The notes: generated from the letters alone by a model not told the origin. A stretch of DNA of 64,000 nucleotides from Streptomyces sp. NBC_01476 (GCF_036227265.1 NZ_CP109446.1:6775001-6839000), one strand, 5' to 3'. Counted from the first letter of the stretch, positions 24,664 through 34,076 are shown. A program made the numbers and translations.

Positions 24664-24721
24664 TTTGGTGGAGTCCCTGATGCCGGGGTTACGATCCTGG
24701 CGAGGGAGAACTACCAGCACC

Positions 24722-25033
24722 ATGCCAGCACCCCGTAAATATCCCGATGAACTCCGTGAGCGTGCGATCCGTGAGGTCCGTGCGACCGGCCGCCCGATCG
24801 CGCATGTCGCGAAGGATCTGGGCATCCATAAGGAGGCCCTGCGCGGCTGGGTCCGCCAGGCCGAGGTCGATCGTGGTGAGCGCGATGACCGGCTGACCAG
24901 CGCCGAACACGACGAGCTCAGGCAACTCCGCCGGGAGAATGCCGAGTTGAGGCGGGCGAATGAGATCCTCAAGGCAGCCTCGGTGTTTTTTGCCCAGGAG
25001 ATCGACCGTCCCCGGACGAGGCCGAGCAGGTGA
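24722..25033 (+). CDS. IS3-family OrfA, 103 aa
   Basis: Helix-turn-helix transposase subunit: PRKYPDELRERAIREVRATG, HVAKDLGIHKEALRGWVRQAEVD, followed by a leucine-zipper-like helix LRQLRRENAELRRANEILKAASVFFAQE. GAGGGAG precedes the ATG. A TTTTTTG run at the codons for VFFA, just before the end, is a candidate -1 slippage site for making the OrfAB fusion. Its stop overlaps the GTG of OrfB (GTGA, 25030-25033). Intact. Confidence 0.9.
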   Translation: MPAPRKYPDELRERAIREVRATGRPIAHVAKDLGIHKEALRGWVRQAEVDRGERDDRLTSAEHDELRQLRRENAELRRANEILKAASVFFAQEIDRPRTRPSR

Positions 25034-25914
25034 TCGACCACCTGCGTGACAGAGGTCTCGGGGTCGATCCCGTCTGCCGGGTTCTTGAGCTGTCGCCGTC
25101 GACGTATTTCGCCCGCAAGAAGCGGCCGAAGTCGGCCCGCCGGCTCCGTGATGAGCAGTTCATGCCGCTGATTGAGCAGGTCCACGCGGAGTCGGGCGGC
25201 ACGTATGGGGCCCGTCGGATCACCCGCGCCCTTCGGCGCAAGGGCCACGAGGTGGCCCGCTGCACCGTCGAGCGGCTGATGGCCGAGCTTGGCCTGGAGG
25301 GCGTGATCCGTGGCCGGCGGCGGCGCACGACAGTCCCGGAGCCTTCGGCGCCCCGGCCGCCGGACCTGGTCGACCGCGACTTCACCGCGAGCCGGCCGGA
25401 CCAGCTCTGGGTCGCGGACATGACGTATGTCCGCACCTGGTCGGGCTGGGCGTACGTGGCGTTCGTCCTGGACGTGTACTCCCGGATGATCGTCGGCTGG
25501 CAGGTCGCGAACCACATGCGGACCGAACTTCCGCTGGAAGCACTGGAGATGGCCCTGTGGCGGCGGAGGATCAAGAAGGACTCCGGCCTCGTCCATCACA
25601 GTGACAGGGGTTCGCAATATCTATCAATTCGGTACACTGGCCGGCTCGCCGACATCGGCGCCTCCGCCTCCGTCGGCTCCGTCGCCGACTCGTACGACAA
25701 CGCCATGGCCGAGGCCCTGAACGGCACGTTCAAGGCCGAGCTGATCGAGATGCAGGGCCCCTGGAAGGACGTCGAGCAGGTCGAACGGGCGATCTTCCAG
25801 TGGATCACCTGGTACAACGAAGAACGGCTCCACTCCGCACTCGATTACGTGCCGCCCGCCGAGTACGAACAGGACTACTGGCGAAGCCAGGAACCAGTCC
25901 CACAGTCCGCCTGA
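25030..25914 (+). CDS. IS3-family OrfB (integrase-like transposase), 294 aa
   Basis: Retroviral-integrase-type DDE domain. First Asp in LWVADMTYVRTWSGW (about residue 131), second in LVHHSDRGSQY (about 192) and Glu in NGTFKAELIEMQG (about 238). The N-terminal HTH_21-like part reads GGTYGARRITRALRRKGH. It lies in the -1 frame relative to OrfA. Full length and uninterrupted, so the element may be active. Confidence 0.92.
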   Translation: MIDHLRDRGLGVDPVCRVLELSPSTYFARKKRPKSARRLRDEQFMPLIEQVHAESGGTYGARRITRALRRKGHEVARCTVERLMAELGLEGVIRGRRRRTTVPEPSAPRPPDLVDRDFTASRPDQLWVADMTYVRTWSGWAYVAFVLDVYSRMIVGWQVANHMRTELPLEALEMALWRRRIKKDSGLVHHSDRGSQYLSIRYTGRLADIGASASVGSVADSYDNAMAEALNGTFKAELIEMQGPWKDVEQVERAIFQWITWYNEERLHSALDYVPPAEYEQDYWRSQEPVPQSA

Positions 25915-25939
25915 AACAAGATCACCGGACTCTACGAAA

Positions 25940-26302
25940 CTCGGGGCAGCTCAAAGTTCAACTACGCCGGGGCCGTGCCTCCCGCCTGGGCACGGGATTG
26001 ACCGCAGCGGACCGTATAGGGGTTGCCCGCCGGGCGCAACTTCTTTTTTTTCCGTGTTTGAAACCTGTAGATGGCCCATGAATGGGTGGTCCACTGTCTG
26101 TTCGGTGCGTTTTTGCGGCTTGTACGGGGCGGAAAGAGCCCCGGCTTGTCCCCTTTCGCCGAGTGACGTGACTCGCGGGCGGCCCGAGTGGTTCGCCATG
26201 CCTGGGCCAAGACCTGCAAAAGATCTCGTCTCGCCCCTATTGGGGTCCGGGGGTCGGCCACGAAGCTTCATCGGGTTTGACCACAAGTAGAGGGGTGGGG
26301 TT
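25940..26302. other. 363-bp spacer upstream of the RHS gene
   Basis: Holds the 27-bp repeat at 25951-25977, a T8 tract (CTTTTTTTTCC around 26043-26051) unusual for this genome, and presumably the RHS promoter. The last 20 bases contain GAGGGGTGGGG, the ribosome site of the RHS gene. No gene supported. Confidence 0.5.
25951..25977 (+). repeat. 27-bp direct repeat, left copy (brackets RHS locus)
   Basis: The sequence begins TCAAAGTTCAACTACGCCGG and ends GGCCGTG. It is repeated exactly, in the same orientation, at 33673-33699. The match stops sharply at both sides. Origin unknown: an attachment-like site or shared ends of a lost IS are possible. Confidence 0.6.
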
Positions 26303-29300
26303 GTGGGGCGACATCTGCGTTGGCCGGCGTTAGCCGTGGTGGGGACAGCGGGGGCGGTGACGCTCGCCGTGATGGCAGTGGGCATGCCGCCCGCGGTGGC
26401 CGCGCCGCGCGGACCGGTCACGAGCACGGCCACGGCGTCGAGCAGCGCGAAAGTGTCTGCTCCGTCGGGAGATGTGCTGCTCAACGGGTACGGCGACGGC
26501 TCGGGTTACCACCTGGCGGTGGCGACCGGGGCGAGCGGTTTCACCTGGCGTGAGGTCGCTGTGGTGCGGCCCGGTGACATCGACGACTCGTCGTGGACGG
26601 GCTACCAGTGTGTCTCCGGCGACGGCCGGTTCGCGGCGGTCGCGGTGCTGCCGGCGATGGCGGTCAACCAGGCGGCGGCGCGTGACCATGGCGCGTTCGC
26701 GTACACGGTGGACCTGCGCACCGGTGCGGTGAAGCCGGTGGCAGCGGGGGTGGAGCTGAAGTACCACTCGCCGGGCTGCGGCATCGGTGACACGGCGGAG
26801 TTCACCGTGAACCCGGGGGACAACGAGCAGCGCACGCAGGTCCTTTCGGTGGACCTGAAGTCCGCGAAGGTGACGGCGTCGGGGAGTGTGGCCGGTCAGG
26901 TGACATCGGTGGTGCCGACGGCCGCCGGGCCGGTGGGCGCCCTGGGCGGCACACTGGTGCGGATCCCGGTCACCGCGAAGGGTTCGAAGGCCGCGCCGGT
27001 CAAGCTGGCGGATGCCGGCGGTGTGGCGTATGACGTGCGGCCGGAGTCGGGTGGCGGGGTGGACTTCGCGGTCCAGCGCGCCGGCGGCCGGCAGTCGTCG
27101 CTGCTGCGGCGCGAGCGGGGCGGGAAGGTCAGCACGATCGGTGAAGGGCCCGCCGCCAAGCTGCAGTTGATGCAGGGGCGGGGAGGCCACGCCAGCGCGG
27201 TGGGCGCCACCTCGGTGAACAAGAGCTCGGGTGTGCGGTCCGTCGCGACGGCGGGTCTGCCCAACGGCGCCCAGGCCGTGTCCCTGGACGGCGCGGCCGC
27301 GTTCGGCGCCGGTGCGAAGACCAATGCCGACGCGCCGCTGGTGCTGGGCACCAGGAAGCACACGCTGCTCAAGCGTAAGGCCGCTGTCGCCGCCAAGTCC
27401 GCGGTGACGGTGCTGCCGGGTGCGGTGTCGGCCTCGGGCGCGGTGGCGCCGTCGGTGACGGCGCGGAGCAAGGTCCCGCAGGCCGCCGCGCCGAAGGGCA
27501 AGAGTCCGCTGACCACCAAGTCGGCGCCCTCGGGCATCTCTTCGAAGGTGCTGTCCCCCGCGGTGCAGACGACGCCGAAGTGCGCGGTCGACCGGCTGGC
27601 GGAGAACCGTCAGGTGATGCAGCCGTCGGCCAACCAGGTGTCGTGGGCGATCGAGATGGCCGAGCAGGGCCTGCTGAGCGGTACCGCCTATCAGCGCCCC
27701 GCGAATTACGCGAATCTGGGTCTGGTCGCGTACGCGCCGAATGACGATTTCGCGCGGGTGCCGCTGAGTCACCCCGCCAGTGACACCTTCGATTCGGTGC
27801 CGCGGTCGATCTATGAGGCGATCGTGGCGCAGGAGTCGAACTACAGTCAGGCGTCCTGGCACGCCCTGCCGGGTATTCCGGGTGGCGCACTGGTCGGCGA
27901 CTACTACGGCGCGGGCGGTTCCATCCAGACGATGGACTACTCGAAGGCGGACTGTGGTTACGGTCTGGGCCAGGTGACCACGGGGATGTCGGTGGGTGAC
28001 ACCACCTACTCCCAGCACGGTCAGTGGAAGATCGGTGTGGACTACCAGGAGAACCTGGCGGCCGGTCTGCAGATCCTGGAGCGGACGTGGAACCAGCTGT
28101 ACACGGCCGGGATCACGGTCAACGGCGGTGACCCGAAGTACCTGGAGAACTGGTATTTCGCGGCGTGGGCGTACAACTCGGGGATCCAGCCGACGGCCGC
28201 CTTCGGCAACACCACGGGCTGCACGCCGGGTCCGACGTGCACGGGTCCGGACGGCACCTGGGGTCTGGGCTGGTCGAACAACCCGGCCAATCCCGACTAC
28301 CCGCCGACGCGGGCGCCGTACCTGAAGACCTCCTACGCGGACGCCTCGCATCCGGCGGACTGGCCGTACCAGGAGCGGATCATGGGCTGGATAGGCCAGC
28401 CGATCCTGCGCTTCACCGACCCGGCCTACACCACGCCTGCCTACCACGGCGGGAAGACCTGGCTGCAGATCCCGGCGCCGACCACGTTCTGCACGGTCGC
28501 GGGCGACAAGTGCGACCCGTCGGGCTCCAACCCGAAGATGTGCACCCTGTCGGACTCCGAGTGCTGGTGGTCGGGTGCGGCCACCTTCATCTCCGACTGC
28601 TCCACCACCTGCGCCACCAGCCCCTACACGGTGGGTGCCGGGTCGAGCGAGCCGGCGATCCAGAAGCCGCATCCGCATCCGCCGTCCTGCTCGCTGGACA
28701 CCGCGCACGTGCACGACGAGGGCTCCGGGTCACCGATCATCGTCGACGAGTCGCAGTCGCAGCCGCCGTTGAACCTGGTGGGCTGCGGGTCGTCGAACTG
28801 GTCGCAGGGTGGGACGTTCTCGATGTCCTACGGCACCGACTCCTCGGGCAACCCGGTCGGTGCGATCGACACCCACCAGCTCGGTGTGGGCTTCGGCGGG
28901 CACGTGCTGTTCACGCACACCGAGACCGGCTCCGTTCCGTCGGAGATCAACACGGGGACGTGGACGCCGAGTCTGCCGAAGCTTCAGTACTACAAGATCA
29001 AGCTGCACTTCCCGTCCACGGCGGCGTCGGCGACGAACGTCGTGTACAACATCAACCCCGGTGGCGGGGTGGCGCCGTGGAAGATCCGGGTCAACCAGGA
29101 CTGGGGCTCGGAGCAGTGGGTGACCATCGGCACGTTCGCGATGGAGAACGGCGGCAACGTCAAACTCTCCAACAAGAGCGACATCTCCGGCTCGGGCAAC
29201 ATCAACTACGCCGACTACGACGTGGCGTACGACGCGATCGCGTTCATCCCCGAGGGCGGCAGCCCGGGGCACCCGATCGGCGGCCCGCCCGGAGTCAAGG

Positions 29301-32300
29301 ACGCTCCCAAGGGCTCCAACCCCGCGTTCATCCAGTGCGGTTGCGCCCGGCGTACCGCGGGTGACCCGGTGGACACCAGCACGGGCTTCTTCGGCGACAG
29401 CTACACCGACCTGTCGACGCCGGGCCGTGGGATGCCGCTGGACTTCACCCGCTCCTACGCGGAGTCCATCGCCGACCCGAGCGGCCCGAACGCCTCGCTG
29501 GCGGTCAACGGCCCCTTCGGCTACGGCTGGACGTACGCCTACAACCTGTCCGCGAGCACGGACGGCACGACCGGCAACGTGACGGTCACCCAGGAGGACG
29601 GCTCCCAGGTGACGTTCAACGACGTCTCCGGGACCTACACCCCCAGCGCGCCGCGCTATGACGCGACGCTGACCAAGGCCGGTTCCACGTACACCTTCAC
29701 GCGCACCTCGAAGGACATCTTCACCTTCGATGTCGCGACCGGCCGGCTCACCGCCGAGACAGACCTGGTGGGCAGCAAGGCCAGCCCGGCGTACTCCACG
29801 AACCTCGTCTACGACGGCTCCGGGCACCTGTCGACGATCACCGACCCCGGCGGCCGGGTCTACACGCTGACCTGGACCGGCTCGCACATCACCGGTCTGC
29901 ACGACGGCGCGGGCCGCACGGTGACCTACGGCTACAGCGCGGCCGGCGACCTCACCGACGTCTACGGGGTGGGCACGACCCGCACCCCGTCGCTCCAGGA
30001 CGACGACCACACCGTCTACACCTACGACGCCAACCACCTGATGACGTCGGTGCGCAAGCCGTTGGAGTACGGGTCGACCGCGACCCCGACCCCGGTCACG
30101 TCGATGACGTACGACTCCTCGGAGCGCGTCCTCACGCAGACCGACCCGGACGGCAAGACCACCACCTTCACCTACGGCCCCGACTCGGGCACGGGCCTGG
30201 TCGCCGGTCAGACGATGGTCACCGACCCGGCCGGCCACAAGACCATCGACACCTACGCCGACGGCCTGCTGACGTCCGAGACCAAGGGCGCCGGCACCGC
30301 CGACGCGGGCACCTGGACCTACACCTACGACCCGGTCACCCTCGGTATGACCTCCGTCAGCGACCCCAACGGCAACTTGCAGACCTACGCCTACGACGAC
30401 CACGGCAACAAGATCTCCGAGAGCGACTCCCGTGGCTTCACCACGAGTTACCTCTATGACGACAACGACAACCTGATCCAGAAGGTCGACCCCTCCGGCC
30501 TCCAGACCGTCTACGGCTACGACGAGTCCGGCCACATCGCGGCCGGCGGCACCGGATACGGCCTGCTCACCAGCACGACCCAGCAGGTCGACGACGGCGC
30601 TGTGCCGTCCCGTACCGTGAACGTCTACTACGACGACACCGCCCACCCGGGCGACGCCAACCGTGTCGTGGACGCCCGCGGCAACACCACCTCCGCGACC
30701 TATGACGCGGCCGGTGACAAGATCTCGACCACCGACGCCCAGGGCGACAAGACGCTCTACGGCTTCGACTCGGGCACCGGGCTGATGACCAGCACCGTCT
30801 CCCCGATCGGCACCGCCGCCGGCACCACGGTCAGCTGCACCCCGCCGGCCAAGGGCTGCACCACCTACACGCACGACGCGTGGGGCGACACCACCAAGAC
30901 CACCGACCCGCTCGGCCACACCACGCTGGCCGCCTACGACGCCGACGGCAACCAGCTCTCCGCCACTGATGGCAACGGCAAGAAGACGGTCTACGGCTAC
31001 GACGCCGCCGACCGGCAGACCAGCGTGCAGCGCCCGGACACCACCACGACCCAGACCGTCTACAACGGCGACGGCACCGTCCAGAAGACGATCGACGCGG
31101 CGAACCACGCCACGACGTTCACCTACGACGGGCAGGGCCGCGAGGCCGGCCGCACGGATCCCGACACCCACAAGACCAGTTGGGCGTACGACGCGGCCGG
31201 GAACCTCACCACGACGACCGACCCGTCGAACCGCACCACCACCTACACCTACGACCCGGCCGGCAACCCGATCTCGATCACCTACTCCGACCCGGCCACC
31301 CCGGACGTCACCTCGATCGAGTACGACCCGGCGGGCCACCGCAGTTCGATGACCGACGGCACCGGCACCAGCACCTGGACGTACGACGTCTTCGGCGAGC
31401 TGAGCGCCGCCACCAACGGCGCGGGCGCGACGGTGAGTTACGGCTACGACGCCAACGGCAACGCGACGACGCTGACCTACCCGGGCAGCGGCCAGAACGT
31501 CATCCAGACCTACGACAAGGCCAACCGCCTGTCCGGCCTGACCGACTGGAACGCCAAGGCCACGTCCTTCGGGTACGACGCCGACAGCGACTGGAAGACG
31601 ACCACCTACCCCAACGGCACGACGGCGACCACCGGTTACGACGACGCCGACCAGCCGACCTCCGACACCCTCACCAAGAGCAGCACCACACTCGCCTCGC
31701 TGACCTACACTCGCGACGGCGACGGACAGATCGGCGGCGAGACGCCGACCGGCGTGCCCGGCAGCGCGCAGACCTACCAATACACGGACAACGAGCAGGT
31801 GAAGTCGACCACGGCCGGCAGCACGGTCACCGGCTTCGCCTACGACGCGGCCGACAACCCGGTCCAGGTCGGGACGTCCAACCAGGTCTTCGACGCCGCC
31901 GACGAGTTGTGCTGGTCCACCACGGCGGCGCTGTCCAGCCCGACCTGCGCGAGCCCGGCGTCCGGCGCGACCACCTACGGCCACGACACCGAGGGCGACC
32001 GGACCAGCAAGGTCACGTCCTCCGCCACCACCACCTACACCTACGACCAGGCCGGCCGCCTGACCGCCCTGTCCGGCGCCGCCACCGCCGGCTACACGTA
32101 CAACGGCGACGGGCTGCGCACGTCCAAGACCGTCGGCTCGGTCACGACCGCCTTCACCTACGACGGTTCGACGGACGTGCCGAACCTGCTCTCCGACGGC
32201 ACGGCCAGCTACCTCTACGGGCCCGGCAACATCCCGGTCGAGCAGGTGGACAGCACCACCCAGTGGTACTTCCACGACCAGCTCGGCTCCACCCGCGCCC

Positions 32301-32935
32301 TGACCGACTCCACCGGAGCGGTCACCGGCGCCTACGCCTACACCGCGTACGGCACCGTCTCCTCGCACACCGGCACGGCGGTCACCCCGCTGGAGTACGC
32401 CGGCCAGTACACCGACGCCGAGACCGGCTTCGAGTACCTGCGGGCCCGCTACTACGACCCGGCGACGGCCCAGTTCCTCACTGTCGACCCCGAGGTGGAA
32501 TCCACTCTCAGCGCCTACGGCTACGCCGCGGACAACCCGCTCAACGCGGCCGATCCGACCGGCATGTCCCTCTGGGGCAGCTTCAAGAAGGCCGTGCACA
32601 AGCACATCGATGTCATCAACCAGGTCAACAGCTGGGCGACGGACATCGCCATCGGTGCGGGTATCGTCACTCTGTTCTGCGAGGTGTGCGGAGTGGTGAC
32701 CGGGCCCATCGCGGGAATCGCCGCCGGCGTGATGATAGCGTCGCAGGCACTTATCTCCGTGGACAGTTGCGGTATGGGCCGTTCAGGCGGTTCCTGCGGA
32801 ACCTCGAACCGCTACCTGGGGGCCGACATAGCGGGGACCGCCGCAGTCGGCAAGGCCGCGAAGGCGCTTCGTATCATCCGAGGGGTGAAAGTCGCGAAGA
32901 CCCTTTCTGTCTGGCAGAAGATCTGCGGCAAGTAA
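26303..32935 (+). CDS. Secreted RHS-repeat protein with lytic-transglycosylase-like domain, 2,210 aa
   Basis: Residues 1-38 are a signal peptide (RHLRWPALAVVGTAGAVTLA ... VAAPRG). Residues 40-420 are beta-rich and unassigned. Residues ~500-630 resemble a lytic transglycosylase: SIYEAIVAQESNYSQASW (catalytic Glu candidate), DCGYGLGQVTTGM, WAYNSG. Residues ~860-1000 form a beta-sandwich. GDPVDTSTGFF at ~1020 starts the RHS part with many YD repeats (YTYDPAGN, YGYDANGN). The RHS core is DQLGSTRALTD (~1992) to RARYYDPATAQFLTVDPE (~2050). After PTG (~2087) comes a 123-residue variable tip with a hydrophobic segment and several Cys. Such proteins deliver C-terminal toxins; the tip here matches no toxin I know. 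GTG start after GAGGGGTGGGG. Confidence 0.9.
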   Translation: MGRHLRWPALAVVGTAGAVTLAVMAVGMPPAVAAPRGPVTSTATASSSAKVSAPSGDVLLNGYGDGSGYHLAVATGASGFTWREVAVVRPGDIDDSSWTGYQCVSGDGRFAAVAVLPAMAVNQAAARDHGAFAYTVDLRTGAVKPVAAGVELKYHSPGCGIGDTAEFTVNPGDNEQRTQVLSVDLKSAKVTASGSVAGQVTSVVPTAAGPVGALGGTLVRIPVTAKGSKAAPVKLADAGGVAYDVRPESGGGVDFAVQRAGGRQSSLLRRERGGKVSTIGEGPAAKLQLMQGRGGHASAVGATSVNKSSGVRSVATAGLPNGAQAVSLDGAAAFGAGAKTNADAPLVLGTRKHTLLKRKAAVAAKSAVTVLPGAVSASGAVAPSVTARSKVPQAAAPKGKSPLTTKSAPSGISSKVLSPAVQTTPKCAVDRLAENRQVMQPSANQVSWAIEMAEQGLLSGTAYQRPANYANLGLVAYAPNDDFARVPLSHPASDTFDSVPRSIYEAIVAQESNYSQASWHALPGIPGGALVGDYYGAGGSIQTMDYSKADCGYGLGQVTTGMSVGDTTYSQHGQWKIGVDYQENLAAGLQILERTWNQLYTAGITVNGGDPKYLENWYFAAWAYNSGIQPTAAFGNTTGCTPGPTCTGPDGTWGLGWSNNPANPDYPPTRAPYLKTSYADASHPADWPYQERIMGWIGQPILRFTDPAYTTPAYHGGKTWLQIPAPTTFCTVAGDKCDPSGSNPKMCTLSDSECWWSGAATFISDCSTTCATSPYTVGAGSSEPAIQKPHPHPPSCSLDTAHVHDEGSGSPIIVDESQSQPPLNLVGCGSSNWSQGGTFSMSYGTDSSGNPVGAIDTHQLGVGFGGHVLFTHTETGSVPSEINTGTWTPSLPKLQYYKIKLHFPSTAASATNVVYNINPGGGVAPWKIRVNQDWGSEQWVTIGTFAMENGGNVKLSNKSDISGSGNINYADYDVAYDAIAFIPEGGSPGHPIGGPPGVKDAPKGSNPAFIQCGCARRTAGDPVDTSTGFFGDSYTDLSTPGRGMPLDFTRSYAESIADPSGPNASLAVNGPFGYGWTYAYNLSASTDGTTGNVTVTQEDGSQVTFNDVSGTYTPSAPRYDATLTKAGSTYTFTRTSKDIFTFDVATGRLTAETDLVGSKASPAYSTNLVYDGSGHLSTITDPGGRVYTLTWTGSHITGLHDGAGRTVTYGYSAAGDLTDVYGVGTTRTPSLQDDDHTVYTYDANHLMTSVRKPLEYGSTATPTPVTSMTYDSSERVLTQTDPDGKTTTFTYGPDSGTGLVAGQTMVTDPAGHKTIDTYADGLLTSETKGAGTADAGTWTYTYDPVTLGMTSVSDPNGNLQTYAYDDHGNKISESDSRGFTTSYLYDDNDNLIQKVDPSGLQTVYGYDESGHIAAGGTGYGLLTSTTQQVDDGAVPSRTVNVYYDDTAHPGDANRVVDARGNTTSATYDAAGDKISTTDAQGDKTLYGFDSGTGLMTSTVSPIGTAAGTTVSCTPPAKGCTTYTHDAWGDTTKTTDPLGHTTLAAYDADGNQLSATDGNGKKTVYGYDAADRQTSVQRPDTTTTQTVYNGDGTVQKTIDAANHATTFTYDGQGREAGRTDPDTHKTSWAYDAAGNLTTTTDPSNRTTTYTYDPAGNPISITYSDPATPDVTSIEYDPAGHRSSMTDGTGTSTWTYDVFGELSAATNGAGATVSYGYDANGNATTLTYPGSGQNVIQTYDKANRLSGLTDWNAKATSFGYDADSDWKTTTYPNGTTATTGYDDADQPTSDTLTKSSTTLASLTYTRDGDGQIGGETPTGVPGSAQTYQYTDNEQVKSTTAGSTVTGFAYDAADNPVQVGTSNQVFDAADELCWSTTAALSSPTCASPASGATTYGHDTEGDRTSKVTSSATTTYTYDQAGRLTALSGAATAGYTYNGDGLRTSKTVGSVTTAFTYDGSTDVPNLLSDGTASYLYGPGNIPVEQVDSTTQWYFHDQLGSTRALTDSTGAVTGAYAYTAYGTVSSHTGTAVTPLEYAGQYTDAETGFEYLRARYYDPATAQFLTVDPEVESTLSAYGYAADNPLNAADPTGMSLWGSFKKAVHKHIDVINQVNSWATDIAIGAGIVTLFCEVCGVVTGPIAGIAAGVMIASQALISVDSCGMGRSGGSCGTSNRYLGADIAGTAAVGKAAKALRIIRGVKVAKTLSVWQKICGK

Positions 32936-32937
32936 CG

Positions 32938-33465
32938 ATGCGGAATCCGACTGTGATCGAGGGAACAGCATTGCGACGAAATGGCAGGGAGGCGTCCCCC
33001 TCGGCGGCGTCCGGTTTGTCGGTCGGGCCGTCACCGTACCGGATGCTGCTGGTGGTCAGCCCGATTCTGTTGTTCTTCGTCGTCCCGCACATCGTGATGG
33101 GCGGTGACGTGGTGATGGGGAGGATCGGTTGGGAGGTGTTCGGACTGTGCTCGCTGGTCCTCCCCTTCCTCGTCGCGCGGTTCACCGGCGTGGTCGTCGG
33201 TGAGCACGGGATCGCCGTGCGCCGAGCCTGCTGGGCCCAGCACGTGGCGTGGGACGAGATCGGCACCGTGTCGGTCGAGTCGCGGGGCTGGCACCTGCTG
33301 CTGGTATGCCGACGGCGGAAGACCGGCCGCGTCCGGGCGACGCTGACCTTCGTCGGAAAGGCGGACCGCCGTCGCCTCATCGAGGCGATCGCGGCCCGGG
33401 TCGCCGAGGATTCGGTGATACGGGACGAGGTGCTTGCCCAGGCCCTCGGCCACGGGAGCGTCTGA
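32938..33465 (+). CDS. Small membrane protein with PH-like domain, candidate RHS immunity protein, 175 aa
   Basis: ATG two bases after the RHS stop. Two hydrophobic helices: MLLVVSPILLFFVVPHIVMGG (about residues 37-58) and WEVFGLCSLVLPFLVARFTGVVV (about 66-90). Then a beta-rich domain typical of bacterial PH proteins: GEHGIAVRRACWAQHVAWDEIGTVSVE, RATLTFVGKADRRRLIEAI. The gene occupies the immunity position of RHS/polymorphic toxin loci, and a membrane location would suit protection from a membrane-acting tip. Immunity is inferred from position only. Confidence 0.65.
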   Translation: MRNPTVIEGTALRRNGREASPSAASGLSVGPSPYRMLLVVSPILLFFVVPHIVMGGDVVMGRIGWEVFGLCSLVLPFLVARFTGVVVGEHGIAVRRACWAQHVAWDEIGTVSVESRGWHLLLVCRRRKTGRVRATLTFVGKADRRRLIEAIAARVAEDSVIRDEVLAQALGHGSV

Positions 33466-33487
33466 CCTTGAGTTGAAATGAGCCGTT

Positions 33488-33523
33488 GCGGCACCCTTCC
33501 GGCGCAAGTCCGGGGGGTGCCGC
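33488..33523 (+). terminator. Stem-loop terminator after RHS operon
   Basis: GCGGCACCC (33488-33496) pairs with GGGTGCCGC (33515-33523), a perfect 9-bp stem 22 bp past the stop of the membrane protein. The inner bases CCGG/CCGG can extend the fold. No U-tract, as is usual in high-GC actinobacteria. Confidence 0.6.
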
Positions 33524-33672
33524 CACGGCATCGCCGGTGTGATCAGGGAGGATGCGGGCACGAGCGCGGCTCCTGAGACGATCTTCTGGCGTAGGAACCT
33601 GAAAGATCATCAGAGGCCGCGCTCGCCTGGCAACTCGCCCCCTCGTCTCACGGATGAATAACCCAAAACCCA

Positions 33673-33699
33673 TCAAAGTTCAACTACGCCGGGGCCGTG
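33673..33699 (+). repeat. 27-bp direct repeat, right copy (brackets RHS locus)
   Basis: Exact copy of 25951-25977, same orientation, 7.7 kb away. The DUF5655-like fragment begins directly after it. Confidence 0.6.
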
Positions 33700-33700
33700 G

Positions 33701-33793
33701 GATCTGCAGGGGTTGGTCGAGACGAACATGCCGTCGTTGCTGGGTGTGCGCTTCCTGGCGTCCGAGTACAGCACGGGCCCGGTGCACGGCGGA
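33701..33793 (+). pseudogene. Fragment of a DUF5655/NucS-like nuclease-fold protein
   Basis: 31 codons reading DLQGLVETNMPSLLGVRFLA, then SEYSTGPVHGG. In related proteins this continues with RIDTLG and then the (D/E)xK strand. It is cut exactly where the ISL3-family left end (GGGAGTGTC) starts at 33794, and the 5' side is lost at the 27-bp repeat. The missing 3' half is not found beyond the IS. Confidence 0.55.
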
Positions 33794-34076
33794 GGGAGTG
33801 TCTAATCAACGGATCTGGCTCACTTTCCGTGGTGGCGGAGGGTTACGTCATCCCAGCAGGATGCGGTGGCGGAGGAGCGGGAAGCCTGCCCGGCCGTACA
33901 TTTGACGCTTGATCAGCTTGGTTTTGTTGTTAGTCGCTGTTGTCGTTCCGGCTGTGTGGGGTGTGTCTCGAACTGAGGTTTCCGACCGGGTGATCGTGGA
34001 GGCGTCGCGGCATAGAGGTGGGGCCTTCTGAACAGCTCGTTGGTGTCGAATCACCGAGCAACGTCAGGAGGCCCCG

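Larger units (their letters stand above)
24664..25939 (+). mobile_element. IS3-family insertion sequence, about 1.28 kb
   Basis: Inverted ends: TTTGGTGGAGTCCCTGAT on the left and, read inward from the right, TTTCGTAGAGTCCGGTGAT. It contains two overlapping transposase frames in the usual 0/-1 arrangement. I could not find a convincing target duplication, so the exact ends may be off by 2-3 bases. It interrupts the group II intron. Confidence 0.8.

Noticed and set aside
24115..25617. 500-codon minus-strand frame across the IS3 element
   Set aside because: Only its last ~67 codons (ISAs1 transposase end) are real; the rest is the intron RNA and the complement of IS3 OrfA/OrfB.
30000..32200. 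Regularly spaced short repeats that could suggest a CRISPR array
   Set aside because: They are the YD-type codon repeats of the RHS protein, imperfect and in frame; no array found anywhere in the window.
28730..32605. 1,291-codon open frame on the minus strand opposite the RHS gene
   Set aside because: A shadow of the high-GC third positions of the RHS gene; Val/Gly/Arg-only composition and no motif.
33568..33640. GAGCGCGGC...GCCGCGCTC inverted repeat, possible attC or IS end
   Set aside because: A 15-bp imperfect repeat without integron core sites or an adjacent transposase; origin cannot be decided.
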